A stretch of DNA of 62,143 bases from DATCYZ01 sp036526195. Lineage in GTDB: Bacteria; Pseudomonadota; Gammaproteobacteria; Burkholderiales; SG8-39. The stretch spans positions 1 to 62,143 of the forward strand of contig DATCYZ010000139.1 in the NCBI GenBank assembly GCA_036526195.1, given 5' to 3'. The position numbers and the translations under genes were made by a program. Below are positions 18,212 to 26,713 of this stretch, piece after piece; the stretch's first letter is position 1, and every line of letters begins with the position of its first letter. Below the pieces are notes generated by a model. The model was not told the DNA's origin, searched no databases, and was given only the letters and a program-made list of their open reading frames with translations.

Positions 18212-19609
18212 GTGACGACCCATTCCGCCTCCCAACTGATCATCGACCCGGACCTGATCCGGCGCCACGACGTCAGCGGCCCACGCTACACCTCGTACCC
18301 GACGGCGGACCGCTTCGTCGAGGCCTTCGGCGAGGCCGACTGCCGCAACTGGATCGCCAAGCGCAACATCGGCGGCATCACGCAACCCTTGTCGGTCTAC
18401 GTTCACCTGCCGTTCTGCGACACGCTGTGCTACTACTGCGCGTGCAACAAGATCATCACGCGCGACCACGGGCGCTCGGCAAAGTATATCAAGACCCTCG
18501 CGCGCGAGATCGCGCAGGTCGCGGCGCTGCTCGGCGAGGATCGCGCCATCTGCCAGCTGCACTGGGGCGGCGGCACGCCGACGTTCCTGTCGCGCGAGGA
18601 GATGCAGGCGCTGATGGACGCGCTGCGCGCGCATTTCGTGCCCGAGGACGACTGGGAATGCTCGATCGAGGTCGACCCGCGGCGCGTCGAGGCCGGGCGC
18701 ATGGCGTTCCTCGCGGGGCTCGGCTTCAACCGCCTGTCGGTGGGCGTGCAGGATTTCGACCCGGCCGTGCAGCAGGCGGTGCACCGCATCCAGAGCGAGG
18801 CCGAGACGCGCCGGGTGATCGACGAGGCGCGCGACGCGGGCTTCCGCTCGGTGAACCTCGACCTGATCTACGGCCTGCCGAAACAGACCGTGGCAAGCTT
18901 CGATGCCACGCTCGAGCGCGTGCTCGACATCGCGCCGGAACGCATCGCGCTCTACAACTACGCGCACCTGCCGACGGTGTTCATGCCGCAGCGGCGCATC
19001 CAGGCCGCCGACCTGCCGGCGCCGGACGCCAAGCTGCAGATCCTGACGCGCGCCATCGACACGCTGACGCGCGCAGGCTACCTCTACATCGGCATGGACC
19101 ACTTCGCGCGGCCCGATGACGAGCTCGCGGTGGCCCAGCGCCAGGGGCGATTGCAGCGCAACTTCCAGGGCTATTCGACGCACGCGGAATCCGACCTGCT
19201 GGGTTTTGGCGTCTCGGCCATCGGGCGCATCGGGCCTACCTACTACCAGAACGTGAAGACGCTGGACGAGTACTATCGGCGGCTGGACGAAGACCAGTTG
19301 CCGGTCTGGCGCGGGCTGGAGCTGTCGCAGGACGACCTGCTGCGGCGCGCCGTGATCCAGGCGCTGGCCTGCCACTTCCGCCTGTCGATCGAGGCGATCG
19401 AGGATGCCTACCTGATTGACTTCCGCGCGTACTTCGCCACGGAGATGTCCGACCTCGAGGGCCTGCGCGACGCCGGGCTGGTGGACCTGCAGCCCGACTG
19501 GATCGTGGTGACCCCGCGCGGGCGCCTGATGGTGCGCACTGTCTGCATGGTGTTCGACCATTACCTGCGCACCCGCACCGAACGCGCGCGCTATTCGAAG
19601 GTGATCTGA
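18212..19609 (+). CDS. hemN: Oxygen-independent coproporphyrinogen III oxidase
   Basis: 465 residues starting with GTG. It carries the radical-SAM motif in the HemN form: HLPFCDTLCYYCACNK (CxxxCxxC plus the fourth HemN cysteine), then HWGGGTPTFL and a C-terminal HemN domain. It decarboxylates coproporphyrinogen III without O2, supplying heme for anaerobic respiration. An FNR-type box lies upstream. The TauE/SafE gene starts one base after the stop, which suggests co-transcription. Confidence 0.95.
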   Translation: MTTHSASQLIIDPDLIRRHDVSGPRYTSYPTADRFVEAFGEADCRNWIAKRNIGGITQPLSVYVHLPFCDTLCYYCACNKIITRDHGRSAKYIKTLAREIAQVAALLGEDRAICQLHWGGGTPTFLSREEMQALMDALRAHFVPEDDWECSIEVDPRRVEAGRMAFLAGLGFNRLSVGVQDFDPAVQQAVHRIQSEAETRRVIDEARDAGFRSVNLDLIYGLPKQTVASFDATLERVLDIAPERIALYNYAHLPTVFMPQRRIQAADLPAPDAKLQILTRAIDTLTRAGYLYIGMDHFARPDDELAVAQRQGRLQRNFQGYSTHAESDLLGFGVSAIGRIGPTYYQNVKTLDEYYRRLDEDQLPVWRGLELSQDDLLRRAVIQALACHFRLSIEAIEDAYLIDFRAYFATEMSDLEGLRDAGLVDLQPDWIVVTPRGRLMVRTVCMVFDHYLRTRTERARYSKVI

Positions 19610-19610
19610 G

Positions 19611-20372
19611 GTGGAGGGCGTGTTCGGCGCCCAGGCGGTCGCCGCGTTGGCGCTGCCCTGGACGCTGCCGCTGGCGCTGCTGGTCACCGGCTTTCTCTCG
19701 GGCGTGCATTGCCTCGGCATGTGCGGCGGCATCGTCGGCGCATTCTCCTCGCAGCGTGTCATCCCCGTTGCGCCCGCGCCCCCCGCGCGCGATTGGCCGC
19801 GCCAGCTGGCGTTCAACGCAGGGCGGCTGAGCACCTATGCGGCGCTGGGCGCGGCGGCCGGCGCGCTCGGCAGCGCCGGCGGATGGATCGCCGGCACGCT
19901 GCCCTGGCAGAGCGCCCTGTACGTGCTGGCGAACGTGATGCTGGTCCTGGTCGGCCTGCACCTTGCCGGGCTGTCCGGCGCGCTGGGCTGGTTCGAGCGC
20001 GCCGGCCTTCCCCTGTGGCGGCGCGTCCAGCCTGTTGCGGCGCGCCTGCTGCCGGCGCGCACGCTCGGGCAGAGCTATGCCGCGGGCCTCGCCTGGGGCT
20101 GGCTGCCCTGCGGACTGGTCTACGGTGCGCTGACTGCCGCCGCCTTCGCCGGCGGCCCGCTCGCGGGCGGCGTGGCCATGCTCGCCTTCGGGCTTGGCAC
20201 CCTGCCGAACCTGCTTGCCGCAGGGCTCGCCGCGGCGCGCCTGCGCGGCTTCGCGTCGCGTCGCGGCGTGCGGCTCGCGGCGGGCGGGCTGGTGCTCGGC
20301 TTCGGCGTGTTCGGCCTGGCGCACGCGGGCGCGGTGGCCGAGGGGATCCGCCGCGGGTTGCTCTGTCTCTGA
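19611..20372 (+). CDS. TauE/SafE (UreH-type) membrane protein
   Basis: 253 residues starting with GTG directly after hemN. Six or seven helices and the signature TGFLSGVHCLGMCGGIVGAFS near the N-terminus, repeated as LAWGWLPCGLVYGAL in the second half, identify the UreH/DsbD-like branch. Members of this branch next to cco and hemN genes have been linked to metal (copper or nickel) or thiol transport for cytochrome oxidase maturation; sulfite export is only the family label. The cysteines in CLGMC and PCG are conserved. Confidence 0.82.
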   Translation: MEGVFGAQAVAALALPWTLPLALLVTGFLSGVHCLGMCGGIVGAFSSQRVIPVAPAPPARDWPRQLAFNAGRLSTYAALGAAAGALGSAGGWIAGTLPWQSALYVLANVMLVLVGLHLAGLSGALGWFERAGLPLWRRVQPVAARLLPARTLGQSYAAGLAWGWLPCGLVYGALTAAAFAGGPLAGGVAMLAFGLGTLPNLLAAGLAAARLRGFASRRGVRLAAGGLVLGFGVFGLAHAGAVAEGIRRGLLCL

Positions 20373-20382
20373 GGCGACGCCG

Positions 20383-21645
20383 ATGCCCGCGCATCCCGGC
20401 GCCGGTCTGCTCGATCCCGCGGTCTGGATCGCGCTAGGCGCAAGCCTCGGCGCCGGCCTGCTGATGGGCCTGGAGCGCGAGCGCACGCCATCCGCGAAAG
20501 CGGGACTGCGCACCTTCGCGCTGGTGACGCTGGCGGGCACGCTCGCCGCGCTCATCGGGATACGCCTCGAGAGCCCGTGGCTCGCGCCGGCCGGACTCAT
20601 TGCGGTCGCCGCCATGCTGGTCGCTGCGTATGCGCGCGAGGCGCCGCAGGCCGACCCGGGCACCACCACGGTGGCGGCGGCACTCGTCGCCTACCTGCTC
20701 GGCGTCCTCGCGGGTCTCGGTGAAGCGCCGCTCGCCGGCGCGCTCGCCGTCGGCGTGACGGCGCTCCTGTACTTCAAGCCCGAACTCGAGGGCTTCTCGG
20801 CGGCGCTGACGCGCGACGACCTGCTGTCGATCCTGCAGTTTCTCGTCGTGACGCTCATCGTGCTGCCGATCGTTCCCGATCGCGGCTACGGACCCTACGA
20901 AGTGCTCAACCCGCGCCACATCTGGCTGATGGTCGTCCTCATCGCCGGGGTGGGGCTCGCCAGCTATCTCGTGCTGCGCGTCTCCGGTTCGCGCCACGGC
21001 GTGCTGATTACCGGAGTGCTCGGCGGTCTGGTGTCCTCGACGGCCACCACCGTGCTCTATGCGCGCCGCAGCGGCGACTCGCCGGACATGGCGCGTATCG
21101 CGCTTGTCGTGTCGGTGCTCGCGAGCCTGGTGTCGGTCGCGCGCGTGGCGGCGATCGCCGCGCTGGTCGCGCCGGCGGCGTTCGGGCGCATCGGGCCGGT
21201 GCTTGGCGCCGCGCTCGCGGCCGGGGTCGTGGCGACGGCGTTCCTGATGCGCAGGGGTGGGCGTCAGGGCGCGCTGCCGATACCCGAGATCCGCAACCCG
21301 GCCGAACTCGGCATCGCGCTGCAGTTCGCGGCGCTGTACGCCATCGTGCTGCTCGGCGCCGCCTGGCTGACGGACCTCGCCGGCGACGCGGGACTGTACG
21401 CCGCCGCCCTCGCCTCCGGCTTCGTCGACGTCGATCCCGCGACGCTCTCGGTGCTCAACCTGTTTGAGGCCGGACAGGTGGGCGCCGACGGCGCGGCCAC
21501 CGCCATCGCGCTTGCCGTGCTTGCCAACCTCGTCTTCAAGCTCGGGGTGCTTGCATGGCTCGGCGGCGTGGCGCTCGCGGTGCGCGCGCTCGCGCCGTTC
21601 GGTGCGGCTGCGGCGGGCGGGGCGCTGGCGCTCGCGTTCGGCTGA
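20383..21645 (+). CDS. MgtC/SapB-like membrane protein with DUF4010 region
   Basis: 420 residues. The N-terminal MgtC region (ALGASLGAGLLMGLERERTPSAKAGLRTFALVTLAGTLAALIG, about 10-55) is followed by about ten further helices, making it much longer than MgtC alone. This is the common MgtC-DUF4010 form of unknown transport role. The gene follows TauE/SafE by 10 bases, but functional coupling to heme synthesis is not evident. Confidence 0.82.
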   Translation: MPAHPGAGLLDPAVWIALGASLGAGLLMGLERERTPSAKAGLRTFALVTLAGTLAALIGIRLESPWLAPAGLIAVAAMLVAAYAREAPQADPGTTTVAAALVAYLLGVLAGLGEAPLAGALAVGVTALLYFKPELEGFSAALTRDDLLSILQFLVVTLIVLPIVPDRGYGPYEVLNPRHIWLMVVLIAGVGLASYLVLRVSGSRHGVLITGVLGGLVSSTATTVLYARRSGDSPDMARIALVVSVLASLVSVARVAAIAALVAPAAFGRIGPVLGAALAAGVVATAFLMRRGGRQGALPIPEIRNPAELGIALQFAALYAIVLLGAAWLTDLAGDAGLYAAALASGFVDVDPATLSVLNLFEAGQVGADGAATAIALAVLANLVFKLGVLAWLGGVALAVRALAPFGAAAAGGALALAFG

Positions 21646-21663
21646 AGGGCGCCGTGCCCGGAC

Positions 21664-22071
21664 TCAACTCGGGCGGGTGCCCGGCTGCACGCCCATGCGG
21701 TCTGCGGCGACGAAGAAGCGACGCGCGTGGTCGAGCAACTGGCCGTCGGTGGGATGGTCGGCGTTCTCCACGGCCACGACGCGTTTCGCGGTCCCGGCTG
21801 CGTGCTTGCCGAGGAACTTCATGAATTCCTGCTTGGCCTGCGCCGGGCCGCACACCAGCACCTCCTGCGCATCGGCCAAGGCGTCCGCCACGGCCTTGAA
21901 GAAGGCGGGATCTACCTGCGCCTTGCCGGCGCCGACCGCGCCCTTGCGGTGGTGCACCTGCCGCTCGCGACCGTGCGCGTGCACGACGGTGCGCTGGGCC
22001 TCGTCCATCGTGAAATGCAGCACGTGCGCCTCGTGGTGGTCGATCCAGGCGACGGCGTGAAAATGTGACAT
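21664..22071 (-). CDS. Host-attachment/eRF1-like small protein
   Basis: 135 residues, rich in histidine near the N-terminus (MSHFHAVAWIDHHEAHVLHF). The body DAQEVLVCGPAQAKQEFMKFLGKH is like the bacterial proteins annotated as host attachment protein or translational machinery protein, which share an eRF1 domain 2-like fold. Function is unproven. It sits with a DksA/TraR zinc finger and a universal stress protein on the same strand, suggesting a stress-response group. Confidence 0.65.
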   Translation of the reverse strand: MSHFHAVAWIDHHEAHVLHFTMDEAQRTVVHAHGRERQVHHRKGAVGAGKAQVDPAFFKAVADALADAQEVLVCGPAQAKQEFMKFLGKHAAGTAKRVVAVENADHPTDGQLLDHARRFFVAADRMGVQPGTRPS

Positions 22072-22083
22072 GCGGGAATCCTT

Positions 22084-22488
22084 TCAGAGGGAATGTCGGG
22101 TCTGGTCGGTGCCGCGATCGTGTTCGCGGCGCGACTGGCAGGGAACACAGCGCGTCGCCGCCGGGGCGGCCTGCAAGCGCTTGAATGGAATGCCCGTGCC
22201 GCAATCGGTACAGACGCCGAAGTCGGGCGTCTTCACCCGGGTCGCCGCCACCTCCAGGGCGCGCAGTTCGCGCACCTCGCGCTCGAGCGCCGCCACCTCG
22301 ATGGCGGTCTCGAGGTCGGCGACCGGCTCGTCGTCGGTGTCCTCGAGATGGTTGGCGAGGCGGCTCGCCTCGCCGTCGCCGCTCTGGCGCAGGGCGGCGG
22401 AAATCTCGTCGCGCAGGGTCCGGGTTCGCGCGCGGATCGCCTTCGCAAGTTCGGCGCGCTGCGCCGTGCTGAGTCCGGAGTCGGCCAT
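22084..22488 (-). CDS. DksA/TraR-family zinc-finger protein
   Basis: 134 residues. A coiled-coil N-terminal part (about 1-90) leads to a C4 zinc finger: CTDCG and CVPCQ separated by GIPFKRLQAAPAATR. Unlike DksA, the coiled-coil tip has DTDDEPVADLE, which keeps acidic residues. It would bind the RNA polymerase secondary channel. It is 12 bases downstream of the universal stress gene and 12 bases upstream of the next gene in the same strand. Confidence 0.82.
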   Translation of the reverse strand: MADSGLSTAQRAELAKAIRARTRTLRDEISAALRQSGDGEASRLANHLEDTDDEPVADLETAIEVAALEREVRELRALEVAATRVKTPDFGVCTDCGTGIPFKRLQAAPAATRCVPCQSRREHDRGTDQTRHSL

Positions 22489-22499
22489 CGGGCGCGGGG

Positions 22500-22946
22500 C
22501 TAGCGGCACACCAGCACGGGCACCTTCGAATGCGTGAGCACCTTGGTGGTCTCGCTGCCGAGCAGCAGGCCGGCGAGCCCGCGACGGCCGTGCGAGGCCA
22601 TGACGATCAGGTCGCAGCCCTTGGATTTCGCGGTCTTCACCACGCCCTCCCAGGGCGCGTCCTGGGTCAGCCAGGTGGTGTTGCAGGCGATCTTCGCCGT
22701 GGAGGCCTCGACCTCGACCACCGCAAGCGCCTTTTTCGCCTCTTTCTCGGTCAGTTCCTTGTAGCGCTTGGGCGACATGCTCGGCACGTAGACGGCGGCC
22801 TCGCCGTACATCGGCGGCACGTAGGGCGGCACGACATAGACGCCGGTGAGCTTCGCGTTCAGGGCCTTGGCGAGCTTCGCCGCGGTCCTGATCGCCTTGA
22901 TCGAAAGTTTCGAGCCGTCGGTGGGGACCAGGATGTGCTTGTACAT
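22500..22946 (-). CDS. Universal stress protein (UspA family)
   Basis: 148 residues, a single USP domain. The start ILVPTDGSKLS holds the conserved aspartate, and the ATP-binding loop near the C-terminus is VMASHGRRGLAGLLLGSET. The protein is cytoplasmic. An FNR-type box (23022-23035) lies about 82 bases upstream, consistent with the known anaerobic induction of usp genes by Anr in pseudomonads. It leads a three-gene stress group. Confidence 0.9.
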   Translation of the reverse strand: MYKHILVPTDGSKLSIKAIRTAAKLAKALNAKLTGVYVVPPYVPPMYGEAAVYVPSMSPKRYKELTEKEAKKALAVVEVEASTAKIACNTTWLTQDAPWEGVVKTAKSKGCDLIVMASHGRRGLAGLLLGSETTKVLTHSKVPVLVCR

Positions 22947-23021
22947 GAACGTCTCCTCGTTTCGGGTGGCGCCGCAACGCGGCGATTCACTTCCAGCCTA
23001 CTGCCGCGCCGGGCCTGCGGC

Positions 23022-23035
23022 TTGACCTGCATCAA
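23022..23035. promoter_or_regulatory. FNR-type box ahead of the universal stress gene
   Basis: TTGACCTGCATCAA matches the consensus at 9 of 10 positions. It lies in the gap between the oxidase operon end (23063) and the usp start (22946), so it should drive the minus-strand stress group. Confidence 0.78.
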
Positions 23036-23062
23036 GCGCCGCAACGCGCCGCGTGCCGGGCC

Positions 23063-23251
23063 TCAGGCGCCGGGCCCGGACCAGGCGCGGATCAGCCAGA
23101 AAGTGACCAGCGTGAGCGGCAGCATGATGGCGAGGAAGACGACCTGCCGGTTCTCGAAGCGCGCGCCGCGCTTGCGCTCGATCCAGTCGAGCAGGGCGTT
23201 GGCCATGTAGTACAGGCCGAGGGCGATGACGGTGAAGTAGACGATGTCCAT
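23063..23251 (-). CDS. Small membrane protein closing the oxidase/cytochrome b operon
   Basis: 62 residues with two hydrophobic helices (about 4-22 and 38-56) joined by a basic linker (WIERKRGARFENRQ). It is not recognisable by name. It follows the heme-copper oxidase subunit by 14 bases and is the last gene of the operon that starts at 28650, so a small accessory subunit is likely. Confidence 0.6.
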   Translation of the reverse strand: MDIVYFTVIALGLYYMANALLDWIERKRGARFENRQVVFLAIMLPLTLVTFWLIRAWSGPGA

Positions 23252-23265
23252 GGCGTTCTCCGTGG

Positions 23266-24669
23266 TCAGCGCGCCCCGTCGGGGCGCACGAGGCCGAGGC
23301 GCGCCTTTGCCACGGGGCGTTTCAGCACCGCGGCGAAGGCGAGCACGACGAACAGGGTGCCGCCGATCACGGCCAGCAGCCCGCCCAGGCCCATGATCCC
23401 CATCGCGGCGATCTCCTCGGTGCTGCGCAGCACCTGTCCAGCCCCGGCCACCTTGCGCTGCACGCCATAGCCGCCCGACCAGGCGAGGCCGAGCACGTGC
23501 AGCAACTGCCCCGCGGCGTAGAGCCACAGTTGCGCCACGGCCCAGCGCGTCGACACCGTGCCGAAGCCCAGTTGTGGCAGCAGGCGATAGGCGAGGCCCA
23601 TGAACGCGAGGGTCACGCCGACGATGCAGCCGTGGTAGTGCGCGGGGATCTTGACGTTGCTGCCGCTGATCAGGAAGCCGATGACGCCGCCGGCGCCGAA
23701 CAGCACGAGCGACGACAGCACGGCGGCGCGCGCGGTGCGCTCGTCCGGGGCCGCGCGCGGCGCGCGCGCGATCCCGAGGCAGACCGCGGCGGCGAGCGGC
23801 ACGATGGCAAGCCCGCCGCCGAAACGCATCAGCCAGGTGAGCAGGCGATGGTGCTCCACGGAGCCGACCTCCCAGGCGAGGTAGATGATCGGCGTGGCGA
23901 ACACCGAGACCAGGCCGATGCCGAAGAGCAGCGTCGCGGTGCGCGCCGACAGCGGCACGCCCGCGCCGCCGTCCTGGGCGAGCCACAGCCAGCCGGTAAG
24001 CATCAGCAGCGTCCAGGTGAACTGCAGCACGTGGCCGCCGCCCCAGAAAACCAGTTCGTAGTAGCCGCGCGCCTCCAGCGCGCGCGGCACCTCCCAGAAC
24101 GACCAGGCGAAGGCGATCAGCGCGACGCCCGCGGACACGAGCGCGGTGTTCAGGCCGAAGCGCAGCGCGCCGGTGCCGTCCAGGCGCGTGTCGATGCGTT
24201 GCACCGCGAACATGCCGCGCGCTACGGCGAGCGCGACCCCGACCGCGATCGCGCCCAGCCCGGTGAGGAACACCGGCTCGTCCAGCACCGGGATGTAGTT
24301 CGCCATCACCGGCCGCCCCGCGCCGACGAACGGCGCGAGCGCGATCAGCGCGCTGCCGGCGGCGAGCGCCGCGAACGCGCCCCAGCCCGCGGTCAGGGCG
24401 CGCGTGGTGCCGTTCAGCGTCCAGAGCACGCCTGCGAACGCGAGGAACCACACCAGCACCGAGAGGTCGACGTGCGCAACCAGCGCGACGTGGAAGAAAT
24501 CCACCAGCGGGAAGATGTCCTTGGTGAGCGGCGCGCGCGAGAGCACCAGCAGGACCGAGAACACGCCGGAGACGCCGAGCGCGGCGAGCGCGAGCACCAG
24601 CCAGGCCGCGGCGAGCGGCCGGCGCGCGTCCTGCGGCACCGGCAGCGTGAAGTGCGCCACGGCGCTCAT
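23266..24669 (-). CDS. Heme-copper oxidase subunit I homologue lacking the active-site tyrosine (candidate NO reductase)
   Basis: 467 residues, about twelve helices. All six metal histidines can be placed: H66 (low-spin heme), H213, H273, H274 (copper or iron B site), H344 and H346 (heme irons). The residue four after H213 is F217, where A- and B-family oxidases have the cross-linked tyrosine; Q216 is at +3. It is not C-family either, because the helix pattern differs from CcoN. Loss of this tyrosine is typical of NO-reducing members. The gene overlaps a cytochrome b/Fe-S gene (ATGA), and no cytochrome c or CuA subunit is in its operon, so electrons probably arrive from the two cytochrome b proteins. 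NO reduction is inferred. Confidence 0.75.
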   Translation of the reverse strand: MSAVAHFTLPVPQDARRPLAAAWLVLALAALGVSGVFSVLLVLSRAPLTKDIFPLVDFFHVALVAHVDLSVLVWFLAFAGVLWTLNGTTRALTAGWGAFAALAAGSALIALAPFVGAGRPVMANYIPVLDEPVFLTGLGAIAVGVALAVARGMFAVQRIDTRLDGTGALRFGLNTALVSAGVALIAFAWSFWEVPRALEARGYYELVFWGGGHVLQFTWTLLMLTGWLWLAQDGGAGVPLSARTATLLFGIGLVSVFATPIIYLAWEVGSVEHHRLLTWLMRFGGGLAIVPLAAAVCLGIARAPRAAPDERTARAAVLSSLVLFGAGGVIGFLISGSNVKIPAHYHGCIVGVTLAFMGLAYRLLPQLGFGTVSTRWAVAQLWLYAAGQLLHVLGLAWSGGYGVQRKVAGAGQVLRSTEEIAAMGIMGLGGLLAVIGGTLFVVLAFAAVLKRPVAKARLGLVRPDGAR

Positions 24670-26207
24670 GAGGCCACCCGCGCGCGTTTCGGCCGCGTCG
24701 GCGGCGGCGCGCCGAGCGCCTTGAGCGCCGTGCGGAACCCGGCCAGCGATTCACGCAGGCCCGCAGCGTCCTGCACCCGGTCGCCGGCCTGCCACAGGCG
24801 TGCGCGTGGCACGCTCGCGCGCAGGTGCGGTTCACGCGCGCCCGCGAGCCGTTCCGCGGTGATCTCCAGCCCTTGCCGGTAGCGGCACTCGCCGGGCGCG
24901 CAGCCGGCGAGCAGCACGCCCTGGGCGCCGCTGCGCAGGGCGTACTCGATGAACGAGGGCGGCAGCATGGCGAGGCAGGGCAGGGTGAGCGCCGCGGTGC
25001 GCGCATCTGCAAGCGCGCCCAGCGCCGGGCCGCCTTCGCAGCCGAAGAGCACCACGCGGCCGTCTCCGGCGAGCTTGCCCAGGGCGGCTTCGAGGCGCGC
25101 GCGCAGCGCGTTCACCGTGAGCCCCGGCAGGTCGATGCCCGAGACCAGGTCGGCGTCGGCGCGGAACGGCGTGGAGGACGGGCAGGCGCCGGCGCAGATG
25201 CCGCAGGCGGCGCAGCGCTCGGCCATGACCACGGCCTGGAAGGCGCCGCGCTTCGTCGCATGCGGCGCGAGCAGCACCGCCTGGTAGGGGCAGTCGTCGA
25301 CGCAGCGCCCGCAGCCGTTGCAGTTCTGCGGACTGACCACCGCCGCGGGCAGGGCGGGACGACGGGCGCGCCAGGGCAGCACCACCAGCGCCGCCGTGGC
25401 GCCGCCGAGGATCGCCCAGAGCGCGAGCGGCGAGGTGGCGTACATCAGCGGCTGCCAGAAGAGCAGGAACCAGTCCTGGGCGACCGACACCGGCACGCGC
25501 GCGCTGTCCCAGGGCACTTCCGAGGCGGCCGGCAGCGCGAGCGCGAGCGCGAGCAGCATCGCGGTGAAGCCGGCGAGCAGCGGGCGCGGCGACAGGGTGC
25601 GCGGCCGCCCGAGCCGCTGCACGTGGATCCACATGCCGGCGAGCAGCGCGAGCGGCAGCCCGATGTGCAGGAAGACGAAGAGCGAGAACATGCGGTTCGG
25701 CACCGCCTCCGCGCCGAGGAAGTTGCGCACCATGGGTTCGGCGCCGATGCCGAGCGCGTGGAACCACTCCGCGGTGGCGAGCGCGGAGAACTGCGCGCGC
25801 GCGTCCCACACCAACCAGTAGCCGATGACGCCGGAGGCGTAGAGCAGCCACAGCAACGGCACGCCGGAGATCCAGGAAAAGGCGCGAAAGCCGCGAAAGC
25901 GCCCCGCCGCCAGTTCGCGCAGCAGGTGCAGCGCCACCACCACCACGAAGGCGTCCGAGGCGTAGCGGTGCAGGCTGCGCAGCACGCCGCCGAACCACCA
26001 TTCGGCGTCGCTCAGGCGGCCGATCGAGGCGTAGGCGCCGTCGATGCTGGTGTCGAAGCGGATGAAAAGGTACAGGCCGCTTAGCGCGAGCAGCCAGAAC
26101 ATCAGGTAGCCGAGCGTGCCGAGGTGGCGCAGCGGATTCGCCGCGGCGCCGAAGGCGCGATCGAAGACCCGCTCGAGCCGGACGAAGGCGGCGTCGAGCG
26201 CGTGCAT
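24666..26207 (-). CDS. Cytochrome b fused to two 4Fe-4S clusters and an MvhD-like domain
   Basis: 513 residues. Residues 1-200 are a cytochrome b N-terminal domain with heme ligands H80/H94 and H181/H195 at the usual spacing. Two more helices follow to about 280. A dicluster ferredoxin has C296, C299, C302, C306 and C332, C335, C338, C342. The C-terminal part (385-450) resembles MvhD, the small [2Fe-2S] subunit that links hydrogenase to heterodisulfide reductase, with C390, C411, C436 and C441 and the AGCAPGECRYRQG signature. No bc1 Rieske protein or hydrogenase is nearby. It may pass electrons between a soluble Fe-S or flavin donor, quinone and the oxidase-like subunit. The fusion is unusual. 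Confidence 0.8.
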   Translation of the reverse strand: MHALDAAFVRLERVFDRAFGAAANPLRHLGTLGYLMFWLLALSGLYLFIRFDTSIDGAYASIGRLSDAEWWFGGVLRSLHRYASDAFVVVVALHLLRELAAGRFRGFRAFSWISGVPLLWLLYASGVIGYWLVWDARAQFSALATAEWFHALGIGAEPMVRNFLGAEAVPNRMFSLFVFLHIGLPLALLAGMWIHVQRLGRPRTLSPRPLLAGFTAMLLALALALPAASEVPWDSARVPVSVAQDWFLLFWQPLMYATSPLALWAILGGATAALVVLPWRARRPALPAAVVSPQNCNGCGRCVDDCPYQAVLLAPHATKRGAFQAVVMAERCAACGICAGACPSSTPFRADADLVSGIDLPGLTVNALRARLEAALGKLAGDGRVVLFGCEGGPALGALADARTAALTLPCLAMLPPSFIEYALRSGAQGVLLAGCAPGECRYRQGLEITAERLAGAREPHLRASVPRARLWQAGDRVQDAAGLRESLAGFRTALKALGAPPPTRPKRARVAS

Positions 26208-26209
26208 GC

Positions 26210-26713
26210 TCAGGTCCTGAACTGCAGGCCGCCCTTGTCGGCGGCGAAGTCGATCAGCAGCGCGGCGCCGGCGGGCAGCTCGAGCACGGCCTCGCGCACG
26301 TGGTTGAACGGCCCGTCAGCGGTGTCGCGCAGGCGCGCGACGATGCGGTGGCGCCCGGCCGGCAGCGTCATGCGGTGATAGATCGTCGAGGCGCCGTCGC
26401 GCTGCAGGCCGGCGGGTTGCGCCTCGGTGCGCCAGGCGAGCGCGCCGTCGATCTCGAGCTCGACCACCAGCGCGGCGCGCTCGCGCGAGCAGTCCTGCGG
26501 GTTGCGCATGTTGGGGGCGAGCTTCGCGAGTTCCGCCGCGCTGCGCGTGCGGCAGGCCACCTTGCGCGCCCCGGCGTGCGTCATGGACACGCGGACCAGC
26601 GCCTCGCCCGGGGCGATCACCTGGAAGCGCGGCCAGGTCGAGAACACGCCGATCAGCAGCATCAGCGGCAAGTAGAGCGCGAACTGCGCGGCGATCCGCA
26701 GGACGGCCTTCAT
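26210..26713 (-). CDS. Membrane-anchored periplasmic protein of unknown function between the two cytochrome b genes
   Basis: 167 residues. One N-terminal helix (about 8-26, AQFALYLPLMLLIGVFSTW) precedes a beta-rich extracytoplasmic domain with two cysteines (C54, C75) that may form a disulfide. No family is recognised. It overlaps the stop of the upstream cytochrome b/NADH-reductase gene (ATGA) and ends 2 bases before the next start, so it is surely co-expressed. It could be a structural subunit on the periplasmic face. Confidence 0.65.
   Translation of the reverse strand: MKAVLRIAAQFALYLPLMLLIGVFSTWPRFQVIAPGEALVRVSMTHAGARKVACRTRSAAELAKLAPNMRNPQDCSRERAALVVELEIDGALAWRTEAQPAGLQRDGASTIYHRMTLPAGRHRIVARLRDTADGPFNHVREAVLELPAGAALLIDFAADKGGLQFRT

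Noticed and set aside
23266..24669. The 467-residue oxidase homologue as a second ccoN
   Set aside because: It lacks the CcoN signature segments and has no ccoO/ccoP partners; its histidine pattern and neighbours differ.
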